NCBI GenBank assembly: GCA_029204225.1
Contig: CM055102.1
Span: 19,767,182 to 19,831,181 of the forward strand
Length of the DNA: 64,000 nucleotides
Source: Diphasiastrum complanatum
Taxonomy: Eukaryota > Streptophyta > Lycopodiopsida > Lycopodiales > Lycopodiaceae
Reading direction: 5' to 3'
Made by a program: the position numbers and the translations under genes. Each line of letters begins with the position of its first letter. Positions within the stretch are counted from its first letter, which is position 1. The notes beneath the pieces are model-generated. The model was given only the letters and a program-made list of their open reading frames with translations, was not told the DNA's origin and made no database searches. Positions 23,032 through 33,861 of the stretch are shown piece by piece.

Positions 23032-23412
23032 TTGCGACAAAACTTCTCATACACAACCATCCTCACACCTCTCTCCACCACCGCCACTCCAGATCCATCC
23101 CACCAACTTGCCGAGGGTGACAAACTGTTGTTTGATGAAGCATTTGTGCAAACAGAATACGTGAAATTCCCTCTGCGTGCTGACCCCACCGCACCAGATG
23201 ATATAATCGACGTTGAAAATCTAGTGGAAGATGACGCAGATGACGTACAAGGCGTAGGGGCCAGCCCCAAGAAGTCGCACCCTACCGACTATGCCAACCG
23301 ATGTCACGATGGCATATCAGATCTTGGGCACTTACATCCAAGATTTGGTAGCAATCAAATCTGTGAAAAATGCAAAAATAAGCTTGGTAGAGGCCAAAAA
23401 TCTTGTATATAG
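23032..23412 (+). CDS. Unrecognised 126-aa ORF
   Basis: This is an open frame with an acidic centre (D-D-I-I-D-V-E-N-L-V-E-D-D-A-D-D) and C-x2-C near the C-terminus (I-C-E-K-C-K-N-K). It begins in sequence of different composition from the copia gag piece just upstream and ends where the family A LTR fragment begins. It could be part of a retrotransposon ORF or a chance frame. No promoter or splice evidence was seen. Confidence 0.25.
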   Translation: MRQNFSYTTILTPLSTTATPDPSHQLAEGDKLLFDEAFVQTEYVKFPLRADPTAPDDIIDVENLVEDDADDVQGVGASPKKSHPTDYANRCHDGISDLGHLHPRFGSNQICEKCKNKLGRGQKSCI

Positions 23413-23414
23413 GA

Positions 23415-24115
23415 TGATTACACAAGTGTGGAGCCTGTTCCCACGTGTGAAAATAGTGTACTTGTCATGTACCATAATCATATAGATTGTACATATGATT
23501 TAATTCAAGTTCTAGTGGCTAAAAAGGCCAAAAACTAGTTTTCTAGACATATGACACATGGCATCAATCTATTGATTGCATGAGCCACATCCTTTGGTTA
23601 GGTGTTATATCACATGTGTAGAGCACAACTCACATGTGTGGAATAGGCTGAAGTAGGTGAATTTTGACTTCTAGAAGATTTCCAAGTAGATCTCCATATA
23701 GAAGAAAAATGGACCAAAAGTGCTCAAAATAGAAGGTTTTGTCCAAGTATCAGTTTTGCATGATGAATCATCATATGACAAAGCACCTTCACACATGTGG
23801 GATCAGAGGGATGATCAGTACCACGAGCTCCCACTTATTGTATATATAGAGCCACATTTGGCCATAATCATTGTGAGACACCAATCTTGGTTTTGGAAGC
23901 AATTTTGAGTGATTCTCTCTATTTGTTTTGATTGTTTTGAGGTGCTATCAATGTGTACTTGATTTTCAGGTTGGAGTCCGTACTCAGACAGTGTTTCACA
24001 CATGTGAAACAAAAAAGTACACCTACCTTCAATTAATGATTGTTCTTGTTAGGATTTTGTGTCTAGAATTGATCTAGATTGATCTTAATCTCAAGAAGAT
24101 TGATAGAATAATTGT
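23415..24115 (+). repeat. Copia LTR family A, diverged partial copy
   Basis: This shares with 233-1021 the segment around TGTGGAGCCTGTTCCCACGTG, the ATATATAGAGCCACATTTGGCC region, the GAGTCCGTACT block and the closing GATTGAT...-rich end. Both termini are lost. CACGTG is conserved at 23442. Confidence 0.65.
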
Positions 24116-24147
24116 CCTTGGATGGAAGGTTAGTAGAATTGGCAACA

Positions 24148-24710
24148 AATAACATGCAGCTGCGAGCTGACATCATCCAGCTTCAGCAAGAGCTGCAGGT
24201 GGCCTTACAACATGAGCAGGCCCAAAAAAATCAAGTGTTGCAATTGAAGTAGCACGAAGATGGCCTCCAGATATATATCCAGAGCCTCCCTAAGGCCACC
24301 ACGGACACTTCCACTAAGGTCCAGGAGCTCCAAACAGAAGCAGCCCAACGAATCGCCCTACTCCAGGCACAACTTTCAGTGCTCGAAACACATAACACAC
24401 GCTTGGGAGCAGAGGTCTAGACCCTCCAAGAAGAAAAGCCTTTTGGCTAATCTCTGCCAATCTTCCTCTCAGCCAAGCCGAGATGGATCTACTCATGCAG
24501 CAGGTGAAGGTCTACCGTCAAACATTTGACAAATACCAGACCGCATTTGACAAGTATCAATGGAGCGCAATCCAAGAATTGGCACAGGAAAAGAGCGCCC
24601 TAAAGAAATGCCAGAAGCACATGGGACAACAACCCCAGCCAGCCCTAGTGGCAATTGACAAAATTTCCAGCAAGTTCACACGTGTGGGGAATGATCCTCA
24701 AGTGTGAATG
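24148..24710 (+). pseudogene. Coiled-coil ORF remnant of unknown family
   Basis: The frame encodes glutamine/leucine-rich heptads (M-Q-L-R-A-D-I-I-Q-L-Q-Q-E-L-Q), has stops at 24250 and 24418, and continues as a helical, Q/K-rich segment to about 24705. It follows a family A LTR fragment, so it may be retrotransposon-derived. It resembles the G1 3' ORF only in being coiled coil. Confidence 0.35.
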
Positions 24711-25280
24711 ATCTTATTAAGCTTTATGATTAGCACACAAACTAGTCTAGATTGAATACCAAGATTTAGTACAGAATTTTATGGCTTAATCACAATCTAG
24801 AATGCTAAGAATCAAAGAATGATAGCTTTGATAAACAAGAGAGAAAAAGTACAAGAATTTAATGCATTAGCATAGGCCTCAACTCGAGTTAGAGAGAGAA
24901 AGAGAGAGCAATATTCAAGAAAATGATAGTGTAGATCCAAAATGGCATCAACATATTCTTAAGTAGATGTATAAAGAGCTTGACAATTAGAAGGATTGTA
25001 GTGGTTGATTTTATAAAGATTGCCACACTCTCTCTCGGAAAGCTAGAAGTTTCCAGGATTCGTCAAAAATTGTATAGCCTTGTGTGTCAAATTTGACCTT
25101 TGGAGTCAAATCTGTAATTCAGCTAACTAAGAGCAGATTTTTGGTCAGATTTGGAACATGGAGAATTTTGGTCAGCAACTTGACTTGACCCCTCTAAAAT
25201 CCGACCCTGATTGTTCCTTCACCCTCAATAGTATGTTTTGAGTTGTCACCAAGCTGTACAATTTGAGAGTGGGTGTATGA
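24711..25280. other. LTR-like spacer, no gene
   Basis: AT-rich sequence with a CACGTG-containing start (24679) and GAGAGA runs, related in style to the copia LTRs nearby. No reading frame is recognised. Confidence 0.35.
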
Positions 25281-26230
25281 TTAATAGTCGTTGAACCAGT
25301 CCTTATGGTGAGTCATATGTTGAGTTGCTCCCGAGTCTAGGTACCAAGAATCGATATTCTGATTTTCTCCGACCTTGGTCAAGAAGGCTGGTTCATCTTC
25401 ATTTTGTTGTTGGATCGAAAATCTGGCTGAAGTATAATTTGCTTGTTGTTGGAACTGCTTCTTCTTCTCATTGCTGAATTTTAAAGTTCTACAGTCCCTG
25501 ATAAGATGGCCAGTTCTCTTACAATATTTGTAGAATAGATTTTGCACAGACTGGGTCATGAAGAACCAAAATTCGACCCTGAGCCAGAATTCGACCCGGA
25601 GAAAAAATTTGACCCAGAGTGAAAATCTGAACTACATGTTGTTCCTTTTGTCAGGATAATCTGACTGTGTAGATCTGTTTGATCTAAACTTCTAATTTTT
25701 GGAATATAGAAGCTGAGGATCCGACTCTGAGTCTGAGGAGGTTGTAGATTTTCTGACTTCCTCTTGTATGAGCAATGAAATCACTCTTGAAAGGGTGAGA
25801 TGCTCATGAATTGAAATTGCCAAGACCCAATTTTCATAGGTTTCAGGTAGACTCGATAATAGAGTCATAACAACAGCAGAATCTTCAATGACTAAGCCAG
25901 TTGTAGCCATTTGCTCCAGAAGGGTTTTGAAAGTAATGAGATGGCTCGAGACACTTTCTGCTTCAGCCATTCTCAGGGAGAAATATTTCTTCCTCAAATG
26001 GAGTTTGGAGGTGAGGTCCCTAATATCGTAGAGGATTGCTAGTATGTCCCATGCATTCTTAGCAGTCTGAGTAGCTCTTATGTGACTGATTTGAGTGTCT
26101 CTGATGTTGAGAGTGATGTAGGCAAATGCCTTGCCATCTTCCAGTCTCCATTCCGTAGGTAGGAAGTTTCAATACATTGTTCACCTCCTTTGAGAAGATC
26201 AATCTCAAGAGGAGAAGATTTAGAGCCATT
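25281..26230 (-). pseudogene. Copia gag-protease (element C3)
   Basis: From 26230 downward Gag begins near M-G-I-N-G-S-K-S-S-P-L-E and continues as R-K-K-Y-F-S-L-R-M with the L-L-S-S-L-P-E-T-Y-E-N-W motif of UBN2-type copia Gag (25692-25997). A knuckle (Y-K-Y-C-K-R-T-G-H-L-I-R-D-C, first Cys lost) and a protease with an intact core (W-Y-L-D-S-G-A-T-Q-H-M) follow at 25281-25559. The frame is cut after N-D-Y at 25281. It is a different family from C2. Confidence 0.85.
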
Positions 26231-27533
26231 GATGCCTAGGAAAACAAAAAGCTAAAAAGAAGAAAAAGAGAACTTGAAAGATGTTTTCTCTCCACAATCT
26301 AGGCACCATTCCACGATTAGATCTTGAGCTAAGACCGATGACAACCTTAGTTGCCTAGATTCTCACTTCTATCGCCCTCTCTCCATTGGATTGAAACCCG
26401 TACTAGCAATACTTACCTGATCGTAGGTCCAAATACCCTGTTCTTAGCCTCTAAAATCACATCCATAGGGGTGCACAAAAAAGGGACTAGACTTACACAA
26501 TTGTAATATTTCAAGGCCAAATTTGCTTTAATAATTCCTTAAACCTAACCTAACTACTATGCTTTTAAAGTCAAAATTAATGGGTATGATACTTTTCTTG
26601 AATGATGGCTTTTATCATGGTAATTTGTCTAGCCAAGTTGATGGCCTTTTGTGTTTTATAACATAAGGTTGATTGGCTGGACAAACTTGTGTTCTCGATG
26701 CCATTTCACTAACTAATACAAAGCACTATTTATTGCTATCCCTTTTGGGTAAAACAATTTCCTTTTCTCAAGCTACTAAGTTAGCTAGTTTGGTAGAGTT
26801 GATGCCCCACATACTATGTTACTTTTTGCTCTTGTTCTTTGACTTACTAATGGTTGATGTGTTGCATGATTTGCTTACCCCACATATTTTTTATATTGCA
26901 ATTTTTTAGATGTACATTTGATAATCATTTTGTTTTATATATGGATGGTCCACAACAACCCCAAACATATAAACAATGGTCTAGCTAATTTTGGACATTT
27001 TTGTTGATTTTGTTAAATTTGGTCAAAGCTAATATGCTAATATTTTGAAGGCTTTATCAATGGATTATATGTGTTGCTAATTGCAAGTAATAGATGGCCA
27101 ATAGAAAGCTGATTTGGGTGTCTAACTTGAATGAATGATTCAAAATGATAAAGATATGAATGCCAATAAGTTACACCTAGATTTTCTTGTTGCAATGATA
27201 TTGCTTTGCATTAACATCACTATGTAAAATATAGTTTACATCCACATGGTAGCCCAAGCCGATTTTGAATCTATGGGCTCCTAGATGTTCCTTGTCCAGA
27301 TTCAAGTCTTTATTGCCTTAGGTAACACTCCTATCCAACTCCACTATATATGGGGACTCTCCTACGTAATTATGGAGAGAGACACAACAAACTAACTATG
27401 GTTCAATTAGAAGAAGATAAAATGCAATTCATGTACCCTTTGGACACATTATTTGGCATAAATATATTTTGCTTGCTAAACTAGTTGTTGTTATGCACTT
27501 GAACCCATTAATGATCATATGCTTCTAAAGGTT

Positions 27534-27693
27534 GGTCTTTCTTTGTGTTAAGGCAAGTGTTGTAATTTCTATGTTCTCTAGTCATCAACTTGAGTATGGT
27601 GGATGTCACCTATGGTCTTTCTCTGTGTTAAGGCAAGTGTTGTAATTTCTATGTTCTCTAATCATCAACTTGAGTATGGTGGGTGTCACCTAT
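27534..27693. repeat. 80-bp tandem duplication
   Basis: Two adjacent 80-bp copies (27534-27613 and 27614-27693) start GGTCTTTCT and differ at only a few bases, consistent with a recent slippage or unequal-exchange duplication. Confidence 0.85.
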
Positions 27694-27903
27694 GGTCCTA
27701 ATTTTTTTTTTTGCATATAGCTCAACTCGTCAACCATGGTGCTTACAAGCATTTAGTTATTACCTCCCAACCACACGTAGTTGCAAAAGTGCCCCTTATG
27801 GCAACCTCAAATCTTTGTGTGTATACATATATATTATATACGGCCTCATGTAGTTACTGCATTTTAAAAGATAAATACGTAAGATGTTTTCTAAAACAAG
27901 AGA

Positions 27904-27928
27904 ATGTGTGTGTGTGTGTGTGTGTGTG
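27904..27928. repeat. (TG)n microsatellite
   Basis: About twelve uninterrupted TG units. Confidence 0.95.
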
Positions 27929-28652
27929 TTATAGTTATAGCTTGGGCCAAATGCATGATGCACATTCAAGTTGGTGAGGACTCCATCTACTTTTGAGTGG
28001 GAGGTAGCATGCATTATCAAAATTAAGAATCATACCTACATAATGCTTACATAAAGTTAAAGTTATGAGTTATTAGTAGGTGTAGTTCATGGATGTGCTA
28101 AATTTTTCGAAACCATGGGTTAGGATAAGATGTCCACATCCAAAAGTGGTGGATTTCTTGAAAGTTCCAAATCAAATTTGTGCACGTGGCCAAACCATCA
28201 ACATCTAGACCGAGAGACTCACACCACTTGTTACTCAAGATTTGAATCCTAGTGCCAGTGAGAATAAAAGATTGCCTTTTTTACAAAAGAAAATTGGTCA
28301 TAAAAAAATGTGCCCCTTCTTATAGTTACATTTGGAAAACGTAAAGACGACAACGGCGACAATTTAGTCACATGGCATTCGCGACAACGTAGCTACACCA
28401 TGTTGTTTGAGCTATTGAGTATGAAGAAAGCGATGGTGACAACGTAGTCATACCATACACCGTGCCGACCACATGGCTTGGCATACAGAAGGCAGCTATC
28501 CCACGCATACAACAACATGTGTATGGGTTGGCTGCATCTATAGCCGACTACACGACACGAGGAATGAGATATGGCTACAAGGCTACTTCTAGTACCTTTC
28601 TCACCTTCCTTGCTTTCTTTTAGATTTATGATGAGGTGGTTTCCCCCAGCCC

Positions 28653-28670
28653 GGGGGGGGGGGGGGGGGG
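28653..28670. repeat. G18 homopolymer
   Basis: Eighteen consecutive G residues follow CCCAGCCC, about 500 bp upstream of the CCX start. Long G runs can form quadruplexes and are prone to length error in assembly. A GGAGGAGG-rich stretch follows at 28780-28840. Confidence 0.9.
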
Positions 28671-29059
28671 TGTTTGGTGTAGAGAAAAATATTTGTTTAG
28701 TTGGCCTCGGATCGTCGGTTACTGGTACGTGGAAAGCCTGTTTCACTCATGCTTTTCTGTAGCCTTTCCGCAGCATAGCAGGAGGTGCGAGGAGGAGGTG
28801 CGAGGAGGAGGAGGCGCTGGGAGGAGGAAGAGCAGCAGGAAAACATATGAAGGAAGTTGCGATATCTGATCATCGCATAAAAGGTAGGAATGCTGCTAAA
28901 TAACCACATGAGCCCTTTCTGTTCCAGTAAAGCAAGTGACTGTGTGTCTGTGAGTCTTGGTTTTTGAGTTGAGTTTGGGGTAAAACTGGAAAAGCAACGA
29001 AGATCGCAGGGCTAGGTCAGGTTAAAGGCAGACAATTGTGGTATTCGCAGAAGCTCAAG

Positions 29060-29159
29060 ATGGAGCGGTTTGAGGGACATAGCTATGGATTTTCTGGCAA
29101 GGAGACCTTAATTTTCTTGTATTGATGCCTCACAATTGATGGATGGGAGTTTAAGGTGA
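29060..29159 (+). promoter_or_regulatory. Chain of upstream ORFs in the CCX leader
   Basis: uORFs occupy 29060-29125 (21 codons), 29085-29111 (8), 29125-29139 (4) and 29139-29159 (6), just before the main ATG at 29168. Three of them are linked by TGATG overlaps (stop and next start share the A). Such arrangements can lower main-ORF translation by forcing reinitiation. This matters only if transcription starts upstream of 29060, which the sequence does not prove. A weak TATA-like ATAAAAG lies near 28876. Confidence 0.45.
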
Positions 29160-29167
29160 TAAAATAA

Positions 29168-31240
29168 ATGAGGAACGCTTCATCTATCTGGTTTCGCGCT
29201 GTTCTTAGGGTCGCATCCTTGATTCTTGTTTCTATAGTAATATGGAATCGGTTCACATCTCCAGGCTTAAGCACTTCTTCCGATCTTAACCCTAACAAGT
29301 CGAATATTATAACTCAAAAACATCCATATTTCAGAGCCCGTTCTGTATTAAGTATTCATGAATTTTCCAGCTATGGCAAGGGTTCCCAAACGTCAAACCC
29401 TAGAAAAAGGCCTTTGGTAATATTGATAGAAGAAAAAGATGACATCTTGACAAATGGCACAAAGTTTTTGCAGGGAGCCAATGCCACGTCTGATATCTCA
29501 ATTCGGCCTTTCAATAATGATTCGGATATCTCATCAAATTCTTTGACTGATTTGAGTGCCTGCCAGGCAGTGAGGGAGCACATAGGGTTTGAAGATTCAT
29601 GTGCATTTGTCCGTGCTCATGCACAGTGCAGATCAGGAGGGGTTGTAGAGTATGCTGATTTCTTTTTCTGTGGATGCAAGAATGCCCCTGTGCTTGGTTA
29701 TTCCTTGCTGGCTATCTGGCTTATGGCGCTTTTCTACATGCTGGGAAACACGGCCGCTGATTATTTCTGTCCTTCCTTAGAAAAGCTTTCGAGTCTCCTG
29801 CATCTACCGCCAACGGTGGCAGGGGTGACTCTTCTTCCTTTAGGCAATGGAGCTCCTGATGTGTTTGCCAGTATTGCAGCCTTTGTTGGAGCTGGCGCAG
29901 GAGAAGTGGGGCTGAATAGCGTGCTGGGGGGTGCAGTGTTTGTGACATCTGTGGTAGCTGGTGCTGTATGTCTCTTGGTGGCAGGCACATCGCCACGCTT
30001 GGATCAACGATCCTTCATACGAGATGTGAGCTTTTTCCTTGGCACACTTCTAGCTCTCTTCCTGATTCTTTTTTTGGAGCAAATCAATTTGTGGGGAGCT
30101 TTGGCTTTTGTGTCCATCTATGTTGTCTATGCAATTACTGTTGCTGCTTCAGAATGTCTCAAGAGAAAGCCTCACAAGCTGCATTGGCATGTATTGGAGC
30201 CAGTGCTAGGTCATACTCAAGCCTTTTCGAGTTCATTTACGAAAGAAGGTGATGAGGATGGATGGTATTCCCCTCTGATGGATCCGGAATCAGAGCATGA
30301 TCCAGGGCTGCCAGAGACTTCATTGCCACAGTGGATGTGGGTTTCACATAATGCTATTTTCTCACACCAGGCTGTGCCTGAAAAATTGGAGACGTCTCGC
30401 CCCCTTTGGGGATGGACTGAATCACAAGTGACTGGCTATACCTTTGGCATGGCAATACGGAAGTTCTTCAACATACTAGTGGAGTATCCTCTTATACTAC
30501 CAAGACAACTTACAATCCCTATTGTAGAGGATGACCGCTGGTCAAGATTCTTTGCTGTGGCCAGTGTGATACTGGCTCCAATCCTCGTTGCTTGGGTAGG
30601 AAGCACTGGAAATGGATTCTCTGTTAGACAAAGCTGGTCAGTTTATGCAGTTGGACTATCTTTTGGTGTCTTGTTTGGACTCTTCGCATTTTTCACTACA
30701 ATACCAGAGCATCCTCCTAGAAGATTCTTGTTCCCATGGGTGGCAGGTGGGTTTGTCATGAGCATTGTGTGGTTTTACATTATAGCGAAGGAGCTAGTGT
30801 CAGCATTGGTTGGAATGGGTGTTATATTTGAAATTGATCCAGCCATTTTGGGTCTAACTGTTTTGGCTTGGGGTAATTCAATCGGAGACCTGATGGCAAA
30901 TCTTGCTTTAGCATCCAACGGAGGAGATGGTGTGCAAATAGCCTTATCTGGTTGTTATGCTGGACCAATGTTCAATACTTTGTTGGGCTTGGGAATATCA
31001 CTTGTATTAGCTAGTTGGCATGTGTATCCTGCTCCTTTTCTAATTCCAAAGGATGTCAGTATCTTTCACACCCTGGCGTTTTTAGTAGCTGGGCTGTTGT
31101 GGTCGCTTTTTATGCTGCCCAAGCGGCAAATGCAGCCAACCAGGGTTCTAGGGATTGGATTGTTGGTTGTGTATGGGTCCTTCTTGAGTTCACGAATGGC
31201 ACATGCTTTAGGCCTGATCTCCATTGCAGGGGTGTTTTAG
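29168..31240 (+). CDS. Cation/calcium exchanger (CCX family), intact, intronless
   Basis: The 690-aa multi-pass membrane protein belongs to the Ca2+:cation antiporter superfamily, sodium/calcium-exchanger domain. In plants, CCX proteins exchange K+, Na+ or Ca2+ across vacuolar, ER or plasma membranes. An N-terminal hydrophobic anchor (~12-27) is followed by a Cys-rich lumenal segment (~130-170). The first exchanger block carries the alpha-1 motif P-L-G-N-G-A-P-D-V-F-A-S (~224-235). A hydrophilic loop (~330-480) leads to the second block with alpha-2 motif A-W-G-N-S-I-G-D-L-M-A-N (~567-578), then terminal helices. Both signature motifs keep their acidic ion-binding residues. A single uninterrupted exon is usual for this family. 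The first ATG was used because it yields the membrane anchor. It is probably the only functional host gene here. The exact paralogue cannot be assigned. Confidence 0.93.
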   Translation: MRNASSIWFRAVLRVASLILVSIVIWNRFTSPGLSTSSDLNPNKSNIITQKHPYFRARSVLSIHEFSSYGKGSQTSNPRKRPLVILIEEKDDILTNGTKFLQGANATSDISIRPFNNDSDISSNSLTDLSACQAVREHIGFEDSCAFVRAHAQCRSGGVVEYADFFFCGCKNAPVLGYSLLAIWLMALFYMLGNTAADYFCPSLEKLSSLLHLPPTVAGVTLLPLGNGAPDVFASIAAFVGAGAGEVGLNSVLGGAVFVTSVVAGAVCLLVAGTSPRLDQRSFIRDVSFFLGTLLALFLILFLEQINLWGALAFVSIYVVYAITVAASECLKRKPHKLHWHVLEPVLGHTQAFSSSFTKEGDEDGWYSPLMDPESEHDPGLPETSLPQWMWVSHNAIFSHQAVPEKLETSRPLWGWTESQVTGYTFGMAIRKFFNILVEYPLILPRQLTIPIVEDDRWSRFFAVASVILAPILVAWVGSTGNGFSVRQSWSVYAVGLSFGVLFGLFAFFTTIPEHPPRRFLFPWVAGGFVMSIVWFYIIAKELVSALVGMGVIFEIDPAILGLTVLAWGNSIGDLMANLALASNGGDGVQIALSGCYAGPMFNTLLGLGISLVLASWHVYPAPFLIPKDVSIFHTLAFLVAGLLWSLFMLPKRQMQPTRVLGIGLLVVYGSFLSSRMAHALGLISIAGVF

Positions 31241-32600
31241 GAGCAAAGGATATCTCTATTTGGATGTTGGATTGCCCTCGCTTTGCCTTTGACAGTATAA
31301 TACGTGTAAGCCTTTTATACTGGTTTACCGGCATTCATTATGTTCTGTGCCTGCCATTTTGTAACATTCTTGTCCATGAAAGTAAAACGATTACCTTTCA
31401 AAGTGGTAAAAAGGGAAGATTATTGTGAGCTATTGTAAATTGTGTTTCCATTTTGTAGGCTTGCATATAGGCCTGATGTAGAAATCTATTTCATCTTTTT
31501 AAGTAGTTTTCATCAAGTAGTCAGTGTTAGAGCAACTTGTGCTATTCTAACTCAGCACCATGGTTATATTTAACAATACCTTTTGTTGAGCACATAAGCT
31601 AATTACTTTATTTCACAATAATAAGCTGGAAATAGAAACTAAGGTAGTATTTTGGTAATTGGAACGAAAAACAAACACAATAGTACATGATCAACAAAAA
31701 ATCATATGAGAATATTGTTTGGGAAATTATTACTATATTAAAGGTGGTCAGATATTTTCAACAACTGCCTGCCTTGTGGAGTATGACACTTGAGGATAGA
31801 AATGCTTAAGTAGGGACAATGTAGGAATGGTTGCAAGGCCCAATTTAAGCTGAAAGCATCCCAAACTCATATTAGTGGCACAAAGGACCACTATAAACAA
31901 AGGAAGTCATGCTTATTTGGAGTTGTCTATTTTGAATCTCCTATGTGATTTGGAGCTTCTCTTTAAGAACTTTCATGGTGTACTTGGTTTATGTGTCTAC
32001 CATCACATGAGGGCTTGATCATGCTCTATAGCTTAAGGCCTTATGTAATGAATGATCATTAATAATGGAGATACTCTTTGCCACATCTCGTGACACTAAT
32101 TTGTCTAGTTTTCTTGATTTTGGTCTATGCTTTTCTTTTCTTGTTTTGCCATGTAAATGTGATGTTAATGAAATGTTAGGATGCTATGATTGCATGAGAG
32201 GAATTCCAAAATAAAAAATGATTCTTTGTAAAGATACTTTTATTTTTTTCTCTACTTTCAACCACCACCTAGCCCAATCAAAATGCACAGAAGTCAAATC
32301 TACGTAGCGTAGCTCAAATAAATTGGAACAAACTTTGAAATTGTTGTTGGGCAACATGGATGTATTCCATTGGTTGGCTCTTCCTGCCCAGTACGTGCCA
32401 ATTTTCTCGACGTCAATACCTCAAATTTGTTTAACTATGTTGGTTAGGATAAAGAAATGTGTTAACTAGAGTAGTTAGCTACATAATGGTAGTAGTGCAC
32501 AGTAACATGTTACTGTGATTTTCTCGTGGGGATAAATGTGACATGAAAAAATGAATTGAATATCATACAAGAGAGATTTTGGCGCCCAAGCTTTGGCAAT
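31241..32600 (+). other. CCX 3' flank and spacer
   Basis: The first few hundred bases are presumably 3' UTR. AT-rich AATAAT/AATAAA-like signals occur around 31610-31620 and further on. No other gene is recognised to 32600. Confidence 0.4.
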
Positions 32601-33626
32601 AACAATGGCAAGGAGACCAAGATGAGTCTGTGATTTTTTATAATGAGAAAGATGAAGCTGATAAGTGGATTCTGACAAAATATACGAAGAACTCATGGGT
32701 GTTGTTGCATCCATCATCAAAGGACAATTTTTGACAGAAGAAAAGAGCAAAAATGAATACAAACATTATTGGCAAGCAAGGATTTTGGAGTTCAAGACAA
32801 CTCATGGAGGTCATTCTATATCAGATGTATTGGTACAATATGTTTACATGCATTCAGAAATAAAAGTACAAGATGTCAATCCTCATGATCATCGAAAATA
32901 TAACTGTAAGTATATCAAAATATTTGCACTTTGTTGCTATTATAGGTGCTTTTTTATTTAAGATCTGAATATGATAACATCTTTTATATAAGTGTTTTTT
33001 CTTTCAGATTTATATCCATCGAACATAAGTGAATGAGGGCCAGCACAATCACTTGCAGGTATATTGGATGTGATTCACTCTGATGTTGGGAAGTTGCAAT
33101 ACAGAGGGAGAAGTCCAAAGGATCTTGCAGATTGTGGCATCTTCTTTTATGATTCTATATATATTCTAGACAGGGATGGGAGTTTTGGTAAGCTTGAAGA
33201 GATACCATTGCCCAGTTTTCAGAGTGCTGAGTGGCCTACTCTTGACAATATTATTTCTGAATTTTTTAGATGCAAGATATTCTTAGATGTGAAGAATGTA
33301 ATGAAAATTAGTACCGGATCAAAGATTGTTCACCTAAGCTAGTTTGTCTCATTATATATGGCTGCTGATTTCTTCTCAAGTACAACTGTCCGAAGGACAC
33401 CAACTTTATTTGTTTGTAAAGATTTATCAGATCTTATGAATCAAGACTCGACAGTAAGACGAATGGAGATATAGAATGTAGGATAAAAAGATTTTCAATG
33501 ATTTTCTATTACCAATTGAGAAACAAATGGTTAGTCTAACCTTCAGCTATCAGAAATTTAAGAAAACGGGTGGGACTTGGCTACCACTAGATCAATTCAA
33601 ATGGATGGTCACACAGACCGAGAAGA
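32600..33626 (+). pseudogene. Decayed spliced gene of unknown family, 5' part
   Basis: Coding-like frames (32610-32735, then 32665-32905 in another frame) lead to a clean donor at 32906 (ACT|GTAAGTA) and acceptor ending at 33007 (TTTCAG|ATT), a 102-bp intron. The next exon continues with a stop near 33035, then 92 open codons (33064-33342), a stop at 33340, and further open frame to ~33472. A shifted frame follows at 33483-33626 (T-G-G-T-W-L-P-L-D-Q-F-K-W). Intron plus accumulated stops indicate a pseudogene of a host-type gene or a captured fragment. I do not recognise the product. Confidence 0.45.
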
Positions 33627-33861
33627 GATAAACATCAATACAATGAGGAATTTCTAACTATGATTGAGGTAGAAGAGCACTGGAGCCTTGATTATATCAT
33701 ATCATAGTTGGTTTTTCTCTAACAACCTACCTAATTAGAGTTAGATTCATTATCAATGGTAGACTTGTAAGTAATCCATAACTGTTGCCTATGAAAATGA
33801 GTAGATTCAAAATGATGTTGTACACAAGTATAAGTGCACTAACATGTTTTTCTTATTGTAG

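Larger units (their letters stand above)
26231..28560. other. Spacer upstream of the CCX gene, no recognisable gene
   Basis: AT-rich spacer. The first ~230 bp is probably C3 leader or LTR. It contains an 80-bp tandem duplication (27534-27693), a TG microsatellite (27904-27928), and several GACAACGTAG-type short repeats at 28340-28460. Short ORFs here look random. Confidence 0.5.

Noticed and set aside
31241-31428. Extension of the CCX protein or a second frame at 31015-31428
   Set aside because: The CCX frame ends cleanly at 31240 after the expected last helix. The overlapping frame is out of phase and has no domain.
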